32,240 nt of DNA. Origin: Reticulitermes lucifugus (taxonomy: Eukaryota; Arthropoda; Insecta; Blattodea; Rhinotermitidae). A model generated the notes under the pieces. The model searched no databases, had not been told where the DNA came from, and was given only the letters and a program-made list of their open reading frames with translations. A program made the translations under genes and the position numbers. The DNA lies in the NCBI GenBank assembly GCA_026260175.1, contig JAKCWW010002917.1, positions 1-32,240 on the forward strand, read 5' to 3'. Of this stretch, positions 11,077-21,142 are shown one piece after another. Within the stretch, counting starts at the first letter, position 1. The number at the start of each line of letters is the position of its first letter.

Positions 11077-11460
11077 AAGTATGATTTTGTTATGCTAGAT
11101 GGAATTCCATATACGGAGAAGGAAATGAGGATGCTCCAAACTTGCCAACGGAAGACGGAACACAGAATACTGCGTGCTGTATGGAGCGACAGAGCGACGA
11201 ATGCTGAAGTAAGGCAGAGAATCAACTTGAAGGACATCGTGACAGTGGCTTTCAGTCTCAAGTGGAAATGTGCAGGCCATGTGGCTAGAATGGACCAGTG
11301 CGGAAGGACACAGGCTACATCAGTGTGGCACGTAGGAATAGGCAAAAAGAGAAATGGGCGACCGAAGACCGATGGCCAGACACTTTCAAGGGTGTAGCCG
11401 GAGGACAATGGTCACAAACAGCCAAAAAACCAGAGCGAATTGAGTGGATACACACAACAT
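11077..11460 (+). pseudogene. RTE-like LINE reverse-transcriptase C-terminal fragment, frameshifted
   Basis: Frame 1 (open from 11068 to the stop at 11395-11397) reads MLQTCQRKTEHRILRAVW, then RATNAEVRQR, a DIVTVAFSLKWKCAGHVARM block, and NGRPKT. This is the usual C-terminal order of RTE-type endonuclease-reverse transcriptases (xRxMER, IRxRT, LKWxWAGHVAR, GRPxTRW). From 11367 the homology moves to frame 3 as DRWPDTFKGVAGGQWSQTAK. A net one-base indel near 11366-11373 therefore separates the two halves, and the true product would have run through. After PERIEW the match fades. Frame 3 stays open to 11696 and may be element 3' sequence. Most of the protein (endonuclease and RT core) is absent. 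It is a different LINE family from the one ending at 10660. Confidence 0.85.
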
Positions 11461-11700
11461 TCGTAAAACCAATGTCACAAACCCCGCAGACACAAGCAGA
11501 AAGTGGCTACACCTGTGTATTTACTTGTGCAAGTGCCAACCTACCCGACCGAAGCGACACCTCTTGGACAGCTCACCTAGTGAGCATTCACTGGTTCCAC
11601 CAGCAGGCCCTTGTCCTCGTGGGATTAATTAGGCTTATTTATTTACATGAAATTAGGAGCACGGCTAAAATCTTACAAGGCATGAGCCTCCATTAAACAC

Positions 11701-13089
11701 ATTTGCTTATTTAAGAGATGGGTCCATATTCACCATGCCTTTGCTAATCCTGAGTTTACCGATGGAGGAAATTATCTCCTGATGCGAAGGTTAACTTTGA
11801 ATATATTTTAAGAATTTTTGGGTAGCTTATTAGGGATAATCCTTCCGCTTAAGTTTGGAGTATCAACTAATCACCCCTTACTGTAAGAAAAAACTGTCGT
11901 AGCAACGAACGTAATAATTATAAGCAGATTTTAATCGGAAAACCGCATGGAAAACGATTATCTGGGAGTTCTAAACACAGATGAGCGAATAAAATTAATA
12001 TAGATAAAAAAGGAATGAGTTGTACCCAAGTGAATTTAGCTGCCTCATAATAGGAATCAGTGGCAGGCATTTGTGAACGTGGTCATAAAATTAGTTTCAA
12101 TATAAAGAGAAAAATTTCTTCAAAACACTGGCAAATATGACCCTCTAAATAAGTAAGACTCACAATGATTGTAATCACAGCCCTATGCTAATTCTGTTAC
12201 TTAGGTGATATATTAAGTGTTAAATTCACTGCTTGGTTATTTATTTCTTTGGATGCTTACTATGCTATGTGTTCTCTTGTTTGCTCTTGCTTGTTAATTC
12301 ATACGTTTTTTTTAATGCTTTGCTTATTTGCTTTTGGCTGGATGGATTTGGTTTTTTTTACCTCTTGATGTTCTCTATATCCCTGTATCAGCGACTGGAA
12401 TATAAAAGGACTTTTTCAATTTTACGCAGAAATAACAGTCATTAGTCTTTTTTGCTGCGTATAGAATGTAAGTTTTTATCAAAGAGAATACTCGGAATTT
12501 AGCTTCACATTATTCACCGCTAACATATCGAAAACTTCTCCCTCTCTGTGGACCCTCTGTGAATTTATTTAAACTACGTCATCTCTTATTGTGTCACTGA
12601 GAAATGCGTAATTTCATACAAAACCTGCCTATCCGGATTTCACGCAAGGTATTTATTTTCTCTAACGAAGGAATTAAGGACCATGAACACTGATTTTCTG
12701 TAACCTAGTTATTGTGATATGACGTACAACAGATTAGTTGAACTACGTAGTTACACATTCTATAAGCAGGAAGGTGCTTTTTTGTATGCATATTTAAGTA
12801 CATATTTGTTTATGTTTTAATCTCAATATACATGAACGGTTTGATGCAGAATACCGTACGAATGCTCTTCTTGTTGCCATATGGTGACGGACGCAGGCTG
12901 CATGTTCAGTATAGATGTAACGGGGATTCTTCTTTATTTACCAAATAAATTAATTATTCGTCGAAAGATAGATCGACTCCGAATTACGAATTCAATGTGA
13001 AGTATTTGTGGCCCGTTTACAAGTATTGTTCCACGATTTCTTGTGAAAATAAGCAAATCTAAGGAAAGTATTAATTAAAATAACCGTTT
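11701..13089. other. AT-rich DNA, nothing recognised
   Basis: No repeat or gene seen. The hydrophobic plus-strand frame at 12233-12445 is T-rich and probably chance. Confidence 0.5.
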
Positions 13090-13155
13090 TGCGGTCTGAA
13101 ATGTGAACCCAGGTCAATCGAATACAAAGCATGCCTATCCATTAATAAACTGCTT
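13090..13155 (-). mobile_element. tRNA-like SINE head, decayed
   Basis: Read on the minus strand, AATGGATAGGCATGC is followed by GATTGACCTGGGTTCACATTTC, which corresponds to D-arm, anticodon-arm and B-box regions of tRNA-derived SINEs. The B-box-like part (GGTTCACATTT) is at about 13099-13109. No body could be matched. A true tRNA gene is unlikely because no matching acceptor stem is visible. Confidence 0.4.
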
Positions 13156-13607
13156 TGTTACCTAAACATAAAATGAAGATAATTAATTTGTTTGTAGTAT
13201 CTGTAAAGTTTGTCCACATAATGTTCGCAATAATGTAAGTGTATATATTTAGCTTCAAGCCATTCACCTGTTGATGAAACAAATGTCAGTGCTTTCAATT
13301 ATAATACGTCCAATAATACGATTACCTGCCATTTCGCATTTTACTGTATGCAGTTCTTTATACGATATCTGCCACTTAATTTAATTTAACCAATTACGCC
13401 GACAATAGTGAAACTGTCATTAACAATGCAGTAGAAGATAATTACAGAGGATGCACAATAAAGGGACTGTAATTTTGTGTAATATTTAGTGACTGGCATA
13501 GTGGCCAAATCGTGTTCCATTAATATTGGTTGGAAAAACGGTAGTAGAAGAGATCAGAGCAGTATGAAGTGTTCTGATTTGCAACACAAAGCATATGAAA
13601 TTTGTAT

Positions 13608-13680
13608 GTAGTTAATCCCGACTTCCTTACCATTAGTACGTGGTTTGAATCTCAATTGAGGTGTCGGTTGAGTATTGGGT
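13608..13680 (+). mobile_element. Possible tRNA-like SINE head
   Basis: GTAGTTAATC (weak A box) is followed about 35 bases later by TGGTTTGAATCTC (B-box-like). The body is unrecognised. The call rests on promoter-box spacing alone. Confidence 0.3.
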
Positions 13681-14342
13681 CCAGTCGTTTAAATTTCACA
13701 TAACTTTATCATTCATTTTACTCTTCTTACAAAATGCTCAGTAGCTGATCAACTCACTAAATAAGTACACAAGCCTTATTTATAACAGATGTAGGGCTAC
13801 TTATCTTTTCACGTTTTCCATCGTCCTGAGTTACAAAAACACTAGGAATAAAAAAACACTCATTCTGGGAAGGTATCTGCTTCCTTTCTCAGGCGAAAAT
13901 TTGACGAGGCACATACAGAGTGTCTCTCACTACACCGATTTGTGGGAAGAAGTTACGATAAAATTATGTCGAGCGATACCTGAAGGCAATAGATTGTACA
14001 GATGTAGAGGTTTTGAAGGAAACTGCCATGACCTATACACCAAATAAAAGATACTTCAACATATTTGCTAACACGATCAACATTTACACGGCCACTTCCG
14101 TAACAAATTCATGGTACTGTGGCTACGCTAAACTGTTTTGTAGATTATAATGTAACATGAGTTTATAGACATGCATTCAAAAGTTGTTATATTGTTCATT
14201 GCAATTTATAATTTCTTCTTGTACCATTAATATGTTAGGGATTTACGCGCTGATGATTCATGTATAAATGTTTATTAACAGAACAAACAAATTATAAATT
14301 ACAGTAAAGATTACGGGTGTTTTCTTCTCCTGCTGCTTCTAA
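13681..14342. other. Nothing recognised
   Basis: AT-rich sequence. 13850-14040 is slightly richer in purines and reads a short open stretch (HYTDLWEEVTIKLCRAI) that I could not assign with confidence. Confidence 0.4.
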
Positions 14343-14370
14343 TTCTTCTTCTTCTTCTTCTTCTTCTTCT
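14343..14370. repeat. (TTC)n microsatellite
   Basis: About nine uninterrupted TTC units on the plus strand. Confidence 0.95.
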
Positions 14371-14371
14371 A

Positions 14372-14490
14372 TGGTACTTCGGCCCTTTTTAAGGCCATAG
14401 TCTCCCCGTTGCCGGGTTTTCGAGACCACTGAATTTTTATGAGGTCAGAATATTAGCCCTACACGCAAACTCCAACCCGGAGGACGGTAT
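14372..14490. repeat. Possible interspersed repeat, class unknown
   Basis: GC-richer block with GGCCCTTTTTAAGGCC, then TTTTTATGAGGTCAGAATATTAGCCCT, a spacer, and CTCCAACCCGGAGGAC. These words resemble a repeat I associate with cockroach and termite genomes. Only one copy is in this window, so it cannot be confirmed internally. Confidence 0.4.
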
Positions 14491-14611
14491 AGGTGTGTTC
14501 AATGAGGTGTATTTTTCCCTATGGACTTTCTTTTCGAGTTTTTGGCGTTTAGTTTCAAGAGAGCAAACATTAAACAGAGAACTCAAAGTGTATTCTAGTA
14601 TATTCTAGTTT

Positions 14612-14961
14612 ACATCTGCGATCAAAGTGCAGCGTGAATATAGACCTAGGCATTAGGCTAATGCATCCCATGATAATTGTGTTAGGTGGTGGTACAATCA
14701 GTTTAAAGTAAATGGTAGATCTCAGAACGTAAATACGGAGGATGTTCATGAAACTCTAAGCAATGTGTTGGCCGTGTCTTATGAAGTCAAGGACCGTGAA
14801 ACTTCATAGTGTTGTGTATGTCTCAGGCGGCTGTGCATACTGTGATTCGGAATATATTGCGATAGACACCATATGAATTGCAGATGGAGTAGCAAGATAT
14901 TGAAGGTGATGGACAAAGGCACTTTGAAGTTTCTACGTGGATAAAAAAATTAGTAGAATGA
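14612..14961 (+). pseudogene. Tc1/mariner-type transposase remnant, N-terminal HTH part
   Basis: Frame 2 reads VQREYRPRH, a stop (14654-14656), NASHDNCVRWWYNQFKVNG and NVNTEDVHETLS, then a stop at 14807-14809. This follows the first helix-turn-helix and WxxxF linker layout of IS630/Tc1/mariner-like transposases. Frame 1 then gives SQAAVHTVIRNILR, a stop (14863-14865), TPYELQME, a stop (14890-14892), and RHFEVSTWIKKLVE before a stop at 14959-14961. This matches the second HTH and the YKLQLxQxL...R..F..W segment that precedes the catalytic core. At least one frameshift and four stops are present. The GRPR-like linker is mostly missing and no DDE/D core or terminal inverted repeats were found. 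The family call depends on motif order rather than long identity. Confidence 0.6.
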
Positions 14962-15782
14962 AATCACGTCGAGGAATAACAATGCAATATTTTACGTACA
15001 GGATGGCGTAAAGTCACTTGACACTGGAGGCAACATGCTACAAATTTAGTACCAGTGATTTTGTTTCATTCTGTAAAAGGGATTGTAAAACAAAGGAAAC
15101 TGGAATTCAGGTACAGTCAGTGACTACATATAACATAGAAAAGATATTTAACACTTAAAAGTTTATTCGTTACTGTGTGCAACACGATATTTAACTTTAA
15201 ATCCTCTGAATTTTGCTACTTTATCTTTCGTAAGTTTCTTGTGATTCCCTTTATAAAGAATAACTCTTTCTCTTTTCAGCAGTAACTGATCGGTTTATCT
15301 AATGGAGACGCACTATCTTCACTGTGAGGTACTGTGTATGATCTGAATCTTTATTTGTGAAATATAGAATTATTTTGGTTTTTGTTTCGGTCATGAACCC
15401 CAACAGGTGCTGACAGTCAATTGCAAAGTAACTTTGACTTTGACCTTTGAATTTGTTGTGAGAACTGAAAAACAGAGACAAGAGAGTTCCGGTTGTCTTC
15501 GAAAAAAAATAATATTGGAAATGTTAGCACGACGCTTTCTTAAGAACTGAAGTGTTTTGCTGACGTCTTAAAGCAATAGAGTGCACGCCTACTTCGATAA
15601 AGTTGCGCGACAATCATCAAACTTCCGAGTAAGTGCGTGTAGAATTGCCAATTTGTGTTCCTCCAAATTCCGCCGATTGCAGCCCATTAACCCCTGGAAG
15701 CCTGAAGTTTATCTAGATAACATTTAGAAATTAATTTTTACCTCATAAAACACATGGTCTTTTTTCCAAAAACAGGCCAGTT
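14962..15782. other. Nothing recognised
   Basis: May include the decayed remainder of the transposase just upstream, but no catalytic motif could be read. Ends in the left target-site duplication of the SINE at 15783. Confidence 0.45.
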
Positions 15783-16039
15783 TTTTTTATTTAAGGGCTC
15801 CGCAGCAGATGCTACGGACGCACCGCTCACTTGAAGGCTTATTTCGCCAGCAACCCTGTGATGAAGATGATGAGTTTTTTTCTGCTTTTTCATTTTAATG
15901 GAGCACCGATGGAATGAAACTGACAGGGGAAAACAGAAGTACTCGGAGAAAAACCTGTCCCAGTGTCACTTTGTCCACCACAAATCCCACATGGACCGAC
16001 CCGGGATCGACTAACCGCCTGAGCCATGGCACGGCCAAG
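15783..16039 (-). mobile_element. tRNA-derived SINE (family A), copy 3, A-to-B box deletion
   Basis: Minus-strand copy with 11-bp target-site duplications that differ at one base (15772-15782 and 16040-16050). The T-run at 15783-15788 is its A tail, and the 3' hairpin (15800-15817) is intact. Read on the minus strand, the head runs GCCATGGCTCAGGCGGTTAG directly into TCGATCCCGGG. About 30 bases between the boxes, including the start of the B box, are missing. The junction is at a TCG shared by both sides, which suggests a microhomology deletion. The body keeps the GTGGACAAAGTGACACTGGG block. Confidence 0.93.
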
Positions 16040-16152
16040 ACAAGCCAGTTAATGCCAGTATAGGCAAACAGTGGCTATTCTTATTGACTATCATACGGAG
16101 CACATGTACGTACTATCTGGGTAAAATTCAGTTTCTTAATGCGAAACAAGTG

Positions 16153-16171
16153 ATATATATATATATATATA
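16153..16171. repeat. (AT)n microsatellite
   Basis: About nine AT units. A second, shorter run lies near 16218. Confidence 0.9.
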
Positions 16172-17344
16172 GTAATCAGTGCGCTGTAAATAGTTAAAGT
16201 TTTTGTGTGAGAACACATAATATATATAGTGATTTCGCTAATATACGAGTAATTTGAAGTAGGAATATCATTATCTACCTTTGCACTTGGAAAGCTACAT
16301 TGGAGCACTCTAAGTACGGCTCAGATTGCATGTACAGTGAGCTATAAAGGGAGCCCACAGCGAAAATAATTCTGTAACAAAATATTATTCCTTTACGATT
16401 TCATTTTATTGCATTCAATACACATTCTAATGTAAAATAGCCAACATACTAAATAGGCCATATTACCGATAAGTGCCAGGCTCTTCTGGCAACAATACTC
16501 AAACATGAACTTCCCTGAAGGGCGGGAGGTTTGTGGGCAGCTGAATATATAGTTATTCTTCCACAGTGAGTCGTATCCATGGAGTTAATTTAGGCAGCAA
16601 CCATCAGATTTTTCCCCTTTTGTGTAGTAACACATATACATCAGCGTACACGCTAGTTTTTTTATTGTAAAAACACTTGAATAAGAGAAGTATTGAATCT
16701 GTGCATTTCACGCAGTTTCCAATATTGTCAAAACAAAACAATAAAAATAAATATTATTCATATCGAAATAATAATATTAACATAAACAGTGATCAGGTTA
16801 CTATTACACGCAAAACACAGAAAAAAGCTTTTTAGAACGAGTTATAGAAAGTCACTTTGAAAATATTATGTGCCTTTTAATGAAAGATTTAAAGAGCAAA
16901 TTAATATATCATGTACTTAACTTAATTAAATAGTTCTATAGTTTCTATACGATGATCAACTAAGCATGAAAATTATAGGAATACTAGTTAGAGCATGACA
17001 CTGAGCCCACTAAAAGACTTTGGAAATTAACGAATGTTAATATTTTTACTTTTATATAAAATTGTTATGATAAATACAAATTTGTATTGTGTTTGGAACT
17101 TTAATTAGAAAGAAAGGTATGTCAATATTAGCGTGATTGAAAACAAGACTTACAGAGAAGTTTTTGGACTAAGAGGGAGGAAGGAGCGGAGGGTGGAGAA
17201 AAGCGCATAAAGATGAGCTTTATGATATGTGTCATTCACCGTATTAGAGTACTCGTAATAAGGAACAGGCGATGGAGTGCAATTCTTTTGGGAAAGTTAG
17301 AAATTCGCAAACAGTTTATTCAGAAGTCTTGAAGGGTTAAATGA
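16172..17344. other. AT-rich DNA, nothing recognised
   Basis: No shared repeat and no frame of note on either strand. Confidence 0.5.
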
Positions 17345-17518
17345 CTTCAAAGGCCTAAGCGTAAATGGATATATAATATAAAATCAAATGTTAAAATTAG
17401 GATTCGGGTTGTAGATTGGATTGTAAGGTTCGGGATAGTACTGTTCGTGGCCTTTTCCGAAACTCTAAGGAAATTCTTGTTCTATAAAAGGCGGGAATGT
17501 ATGTTGATTAGTTGTAAG
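17345..17518 (+). pseudogene. LINE (family C) 3' end, second copy
   Basis: From 17351 one frame reads RPKRKWIYNIKSNVK, then VVDWIVRFG. This lines up with the GRPRRRWxDNIKMDL and DWxxLAQ blocks of the LINE C-terminus also seen at 10423-10560. At 17479 the nucleotide sequence passes into GTTCTATAAAAGGCGGGAA, which matches the start of the family tail at 19134 (GTTCCATAAAACGCGGGGAA). The order coding-end then tail is the same as at 10357. The copy has diverged so far that only nucleotide blocks and a few residues remain. The NLRVP-stop junction itself is not readable here. Confidence 0.55.
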
Positions 17519-18666
17519 AATATTCGATTCTTAAACACGCTTCTATCTATAAAATTGGTCGCTGTCAACTGATAAGAGTGTAGCGAAGTCGAAGTGCTTT
17601 ACAGGCTCCTCGCTTATGACTTACTCTTTAGAAACTCCACAGAATATCAAAGTGCAATTCCGTCTTTTCCTGGCGAGACCTCAAAGTTATTCTACCTGTC
17701 ATAAAATTAAGATAAGTGAAGGACCTAGTGCGCCAGTGTTTAGAAGAAAAAGGGCGAAGTAAGGTTTCTCAGAGGGCTGTGTCAGAAATGAATATTGTTC
17801 TGAGATTCCGTCAGATCCCACAGCAACCTGAAAATTGAAATATATTGTATGAATTTAATAACGCTGAGGGATCCTGGACCAATGCCCACACGATGAGTGT
17901 AGCAACTCCAGAAATAAATGCAATTAATAATACTACTCCTTCAAGGGGCTATACTGAAATCTACTCCATATTTTAAAAAGCTGCTAAGTTTAGTCTGAAT
18001 ATTTTATGTTTTATCATAAATTACTGCCATGTAGAGAATCTATATTTATTTCTTTTTAAGTTGTTTGTTTCTTTATTCCCCTGTTGTAATTGATGTTTTT
18101 AAATGAGAAGTAAAGTATAGCAATTAATAACTAAAGAGCAATTTCAGTCAGTTTCTCAAAAGCATAAATTTGGAATGTTAAACAAGTGCAAAAGTGAAAA
18201 ATCAGGAGGAGGTAAAAGTTAAAGGATAGAAATTTCTAAAGAAAAAAAATAACAATAGAAGCACATATACAAAATTACTGCATAAGTGAATGTAGGGAAA
18301 TTTAAGTGATAATTATGACAAATAATTGGAAAGGTATTGAGTTTCTTTAGAAAGTAGACCAGAATTGATGCCACGTGTAATAAAAGAAACTGTTATATTT
18401 CTATTTATAAATAGAGTATAAAGAAATATGTTCTAATTACAAAAGAATCTCTTATTTCTTTCTCACTTCCTTTTAAGTGGCAATTGCACGGAGAGTTTCG
18501 AAATTGTAGAATTTATCTTCATGTCTTCCTATTATTTACTATCTTTCGGAGATTATAGCCTGTGTTTTCGTGAAAAACGCTCTGAAAGTGTCTGTGTGGA
18601 ATTCGCAGATGGAACTGTGCACAGTGCAAATTAAAAACATTCATTTGCATTTCGGAGACTTGTAAT
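17519..18666. other. AT-rich DNA, nothing recognised
   Basis: No gene or shared repeat seen up to the left target-site duplication of the SINE at 18678. Confidence 0.5.
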
Positions 18667-18677
18667 ATAAAATCGCA

Positions 18678-18973
18678 AGGGCCGTGCCATGACTTAGGCG
18701 GTAAGTTGCCGGCCTCTCACCGCGGAGGCCCGGGTTCGATCCCGGGTCCTTCCATGTGGGCTTTGTGGTGGACAAAGTGGCACTGGGACAGGTTTTCCCC
18801 CGAGTACTTCGGTTTTCCTCTGTCAATTTCATTCCACCTGTGCTCCATTATTTCGAAAAATGAAAAAAGTAATCATCTTTCTTTTTATCTTCATCACAGG
18901 GTTGCACAATAAGCCTTAAGGCTGCGGTGCGTCCGTAGCTTCTGCTGCGGGGCCCTTCACCACAAAAAATAAA
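18678..18973 (+). mobile_element. tRNA-derived SINE (family A), copy 4, best-preserved
   Basis: Flanked by a perfect 11-bp target-site duplication, ATAAAATCGCA, at 18667-18677 and 18974-18984. This gives exact borders. A box at 18690-18701 (TGACTTAGGCGG) and B box at 18733-18743 (GGTTCGATCCC) are spaced as in copy 1. The body is followed by a perfect short palindrome (AGCCTTAAGGCT), the 3' hairpin at 18933-18950 (loop TTCT) and an A-rich tail. The perfect duplication suggests it is the youngest of the four insertions. Frames at 18641-18912 on both strands are readings through it. Confidence 0.96.
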
Positions 18974-19106
18974 ATAAAATCGCATATATTTTCAAACAAT
19001 TAGTTACAAAGTTTATAGTGGTAGGTAATTCTAACTTATTCCTTAATTAATACTATATTCAAATATAATTCCTACGCACAATGCAAATTTAATTCTTTAT
19101 GTAATT

Positions 19107-19210
19107 CTTGTGAGTGCGGTAATGAACCTTCGGGTTCCATAAAACGCGGGGAATTTCTTGACTAGCTGAAGACCTGTTAGCTTCTCAAGAAGGACTCTGC
19201 TCCATGGAAT
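19107..19210 (+). pseudogene. LINE (family C) 3' tail, third copy
   Basis: Reads LVSAVMNLRVP then a stop at 19140-19142, followed by a non-coding tail (AAACGCGGGGAATTTCTTGA ... GCTTCTCAAGAAGGACTCTG). It aligns over about 100 bases with 10556-10660, and the last eleven codons agree at all but one residue (N/D). Upstream coding sequence is absent, so this is a severely 5'-truncated LINE insertion. Confidence 0.75.
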
Positions 19211-19900
19211 TATATAATTCATGTTTTATTTGACCACGTTCTCAGTGGATAGGATTATGCACAGTCGAATGACTATGTGATAAATAGTAAATTAGAAAGG
19301 ATGTGGAAGAAAGTCGTCGTAGCTTAATTTAAAGCGTATCCTTGTATTCGTCTGAAAGGACAGACAAAGCAGAGAATAACTCAGGATGTCTGGTCTCCTG
19401 AGGGTGTTTGAACTCTGGATATTTTTTATGCGAAGGAAGTAAGCTACTTCCTTGGCAGTAACATTTGATACTAGGTCATATTCTTTATTAACAATCGCTT
19501 TTATGGACTATATTCCCATTGAAATGTGTGTGGCAACGGCACAACCTTACGTTTTCGTGATCATATTCTTGTAATATCTCCTTCTTAGGGTCATTATCTC
19601 GAAACAAGTCGTTATGTCGTTCGTCAGGCTGACGAACTTCTCCTTCCCTCTACTCTTGTTTTGTCTCTTCAAATCGCTGCACCTGTTATTGGAGACGACA
19701 CACTCTGCCGGAAGCTCTAATGGAAATCGCACAGAGACAGAACAGGCTGAGGGAAATCAGTCCGCCAGAACCATAATCTTTTACATTCGCTTTTGTGATT
19801 TTAAAGTCCGACATCTAACAGGTTAAATATAAAGGAAAGGAGTAGTAGTATTGCTTCTAATTGTGAAACAGCGTTGGCACACTATTTGTAAATACCAGTC
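19211..19900. other. Nothing firmly recognised
   Basis: GTCGTAGCTTAATTTAAAGCG at about 19314 and GTGTTTGAACTCT at about 19405 could be distant A and B boxes of a decayed SINE, but the spacing is unusual. The overlapping frames at 19547-19826 are unrecognised. Confidence 0.35.
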
Positions 19901-20210
19901 GTCCTTAAATACTAGCCGGCTGATGGTACACAGAAAGTAAACAGCCGCCTGTTTTCAAACAGTAGCAGAGAAATTGAACGAACTTCAGTGTGTGAAACAG
20001 CAGGCGTGTACTACAGTGTGTCCAGCTGAACGCGCAACCCGCTCATCGCTGCATTACTGCATAGAGGCCGATGACGCAGCCCGTTCTAGAGTACGCAATC
20101 ACGCATCAAAGCAAGTGTGCGCGCATTAGAGCGGACGACATTAGTTACTGCATAGCGACTGATGACACACATTCCTCGCAGCCAACTCTGCAGTACTCGG
20201 TTCCGTATTA
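19901..20210. repeat. GC- and CpG-richer island with a diverged internal repeat
   Basis: Richer in GC and CpG than its neighbours. Two related segments, 20054-20078 and 20145-20169, share TTACTGCATAG and then GATGAC, offset by 91 bases. This suggests an old tandem unit or the subterminal repeats of a transposon. No coding frame explains it. Confidence 0.4.
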
Positions 20211-20404
20211 AGACAACTCTTTATAAAAGAAAAATATGTATTATCCTGTCTGGAAGTGTAAAATAGTAGTAGAACAGGGAATATAAAGAGTAGCTGGTTC
20301 TGGTGCTAACCCAGAAATATGACTGTTATCCAGAAAGTTCAAGTGCAAGTATAGGTTAATATGATTATTTCCGCCTTTTGTGATATTACGCCGTGTATAT
20401 TTGT

Positions 20405-20455
20405 ATGCAGATACAAACATTTAGGAGGAACGTTTTGCCTTCATCTTCAGATCAC
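20405..20455 (+). mobile_element. Interspersed repeat family D, plus fragment
   Basis: One frame reads YKHLGGTFCLHLQ, matching the second half of a conceptual translation (FWDVTPCSLVD ... RRFGGTCCLHLQ) that I recall from repeats common in cockroach and termite genomes. The other half appears inverted at 20660-20710. The repeat class is unknown to me. Confidence 0.55.
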
Positions 20456-20659
20456 GTATTGAAGACTATGTTACGCAGAATAAAAGAGTATTACATAGGG
20501 AAAGTCTGTAAAGGCGATAAGAATAACGAGACAATTGGTTTGGCGCTGTAAGGCGGGGCAGAACCACAGATGGAACGTGCAGAAAAATAAAAAGCTATGG
20601 TAGAATGTAAGGAAGATGACTGGATGTGAGAGAAAACTGTAACGAAGCACAGTAGGCAT

Positions 20660-20710
20660 ATGTGTACCAATCTACACGTTGTCAAATCCCGGAAGATGGA
20701 AATCTTCATC
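20660..20710 (-). mobile_element. Interspersed repeat family D, minus fragment
   Basis: On the minus strand one frame reads KISIFRDLTTCRLVHI, matching the first half of the family-D translation (KTTVFWDVTPCSLVDI). It faces the plus fragment at 20405 across about 200 bases. The minus-strand frames at 20471-20766 run through it and are not genes. Confidence 0.5.
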
Positions 20711-21142
20711 AGTAGCACAGCTTTGAGGCAAATATTGCATTCTAAAATATATTTTTGACTCTGCATCTAATAACTGGAGTAGCTGACATGACAGGATAGG
20801 GCAGGTTATACTGCTTGAAATGGTCTAAGCTTTGTCTTCCAGTATCCGCAATTTAGGCCCTCTAGTTTGATTCCCTTTATAATTAATTACTAAATCATAA
20901 GTTCGTAGACTCTCTCAGAAGCAATTCGAAGTGGCGGAGATGGATCAACCAGTTTTAAGACTTCTGCCTGTGCAGGACAGCGCAGCACATAGAGAGTAGT
21001 AAACCTTATTTCGAACAAGATATAAACCCGCTTTATCAGGATTTGTAAAGTCCAAACCTTCCTCTTGAAAGCTGATTTGTTTGATTTGTATCATAATTCA
21101 ATAGAAACATATTCCGCAATAAACATAACTACACAATAAAGT
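20711..21142. other. Nothing recognised
   Basis: No shared repeat or credible frame. Confidence 0.45.

Noticed and set aside
12233..12445. Hydrophobic 70-codon frame as a small membrane protein
   Set aside because: Strong T bias, no family match and no supporting context.
14384..14400. GGCCCTTTTTAAGGCC palindrome as an operator or terminator
   Set aside because: A bacterial-type regulatory role makes no sense in this eukaryotic repeat context. It lies within a probable interspersed repeat.
20420..20455. Another hammerhead-like CTGAAGATGA motif on the minus strand
   Set aside because: The same bases are explained better as part of family D (LGGTFCLHLQ on the plus strand), and no stem is present.
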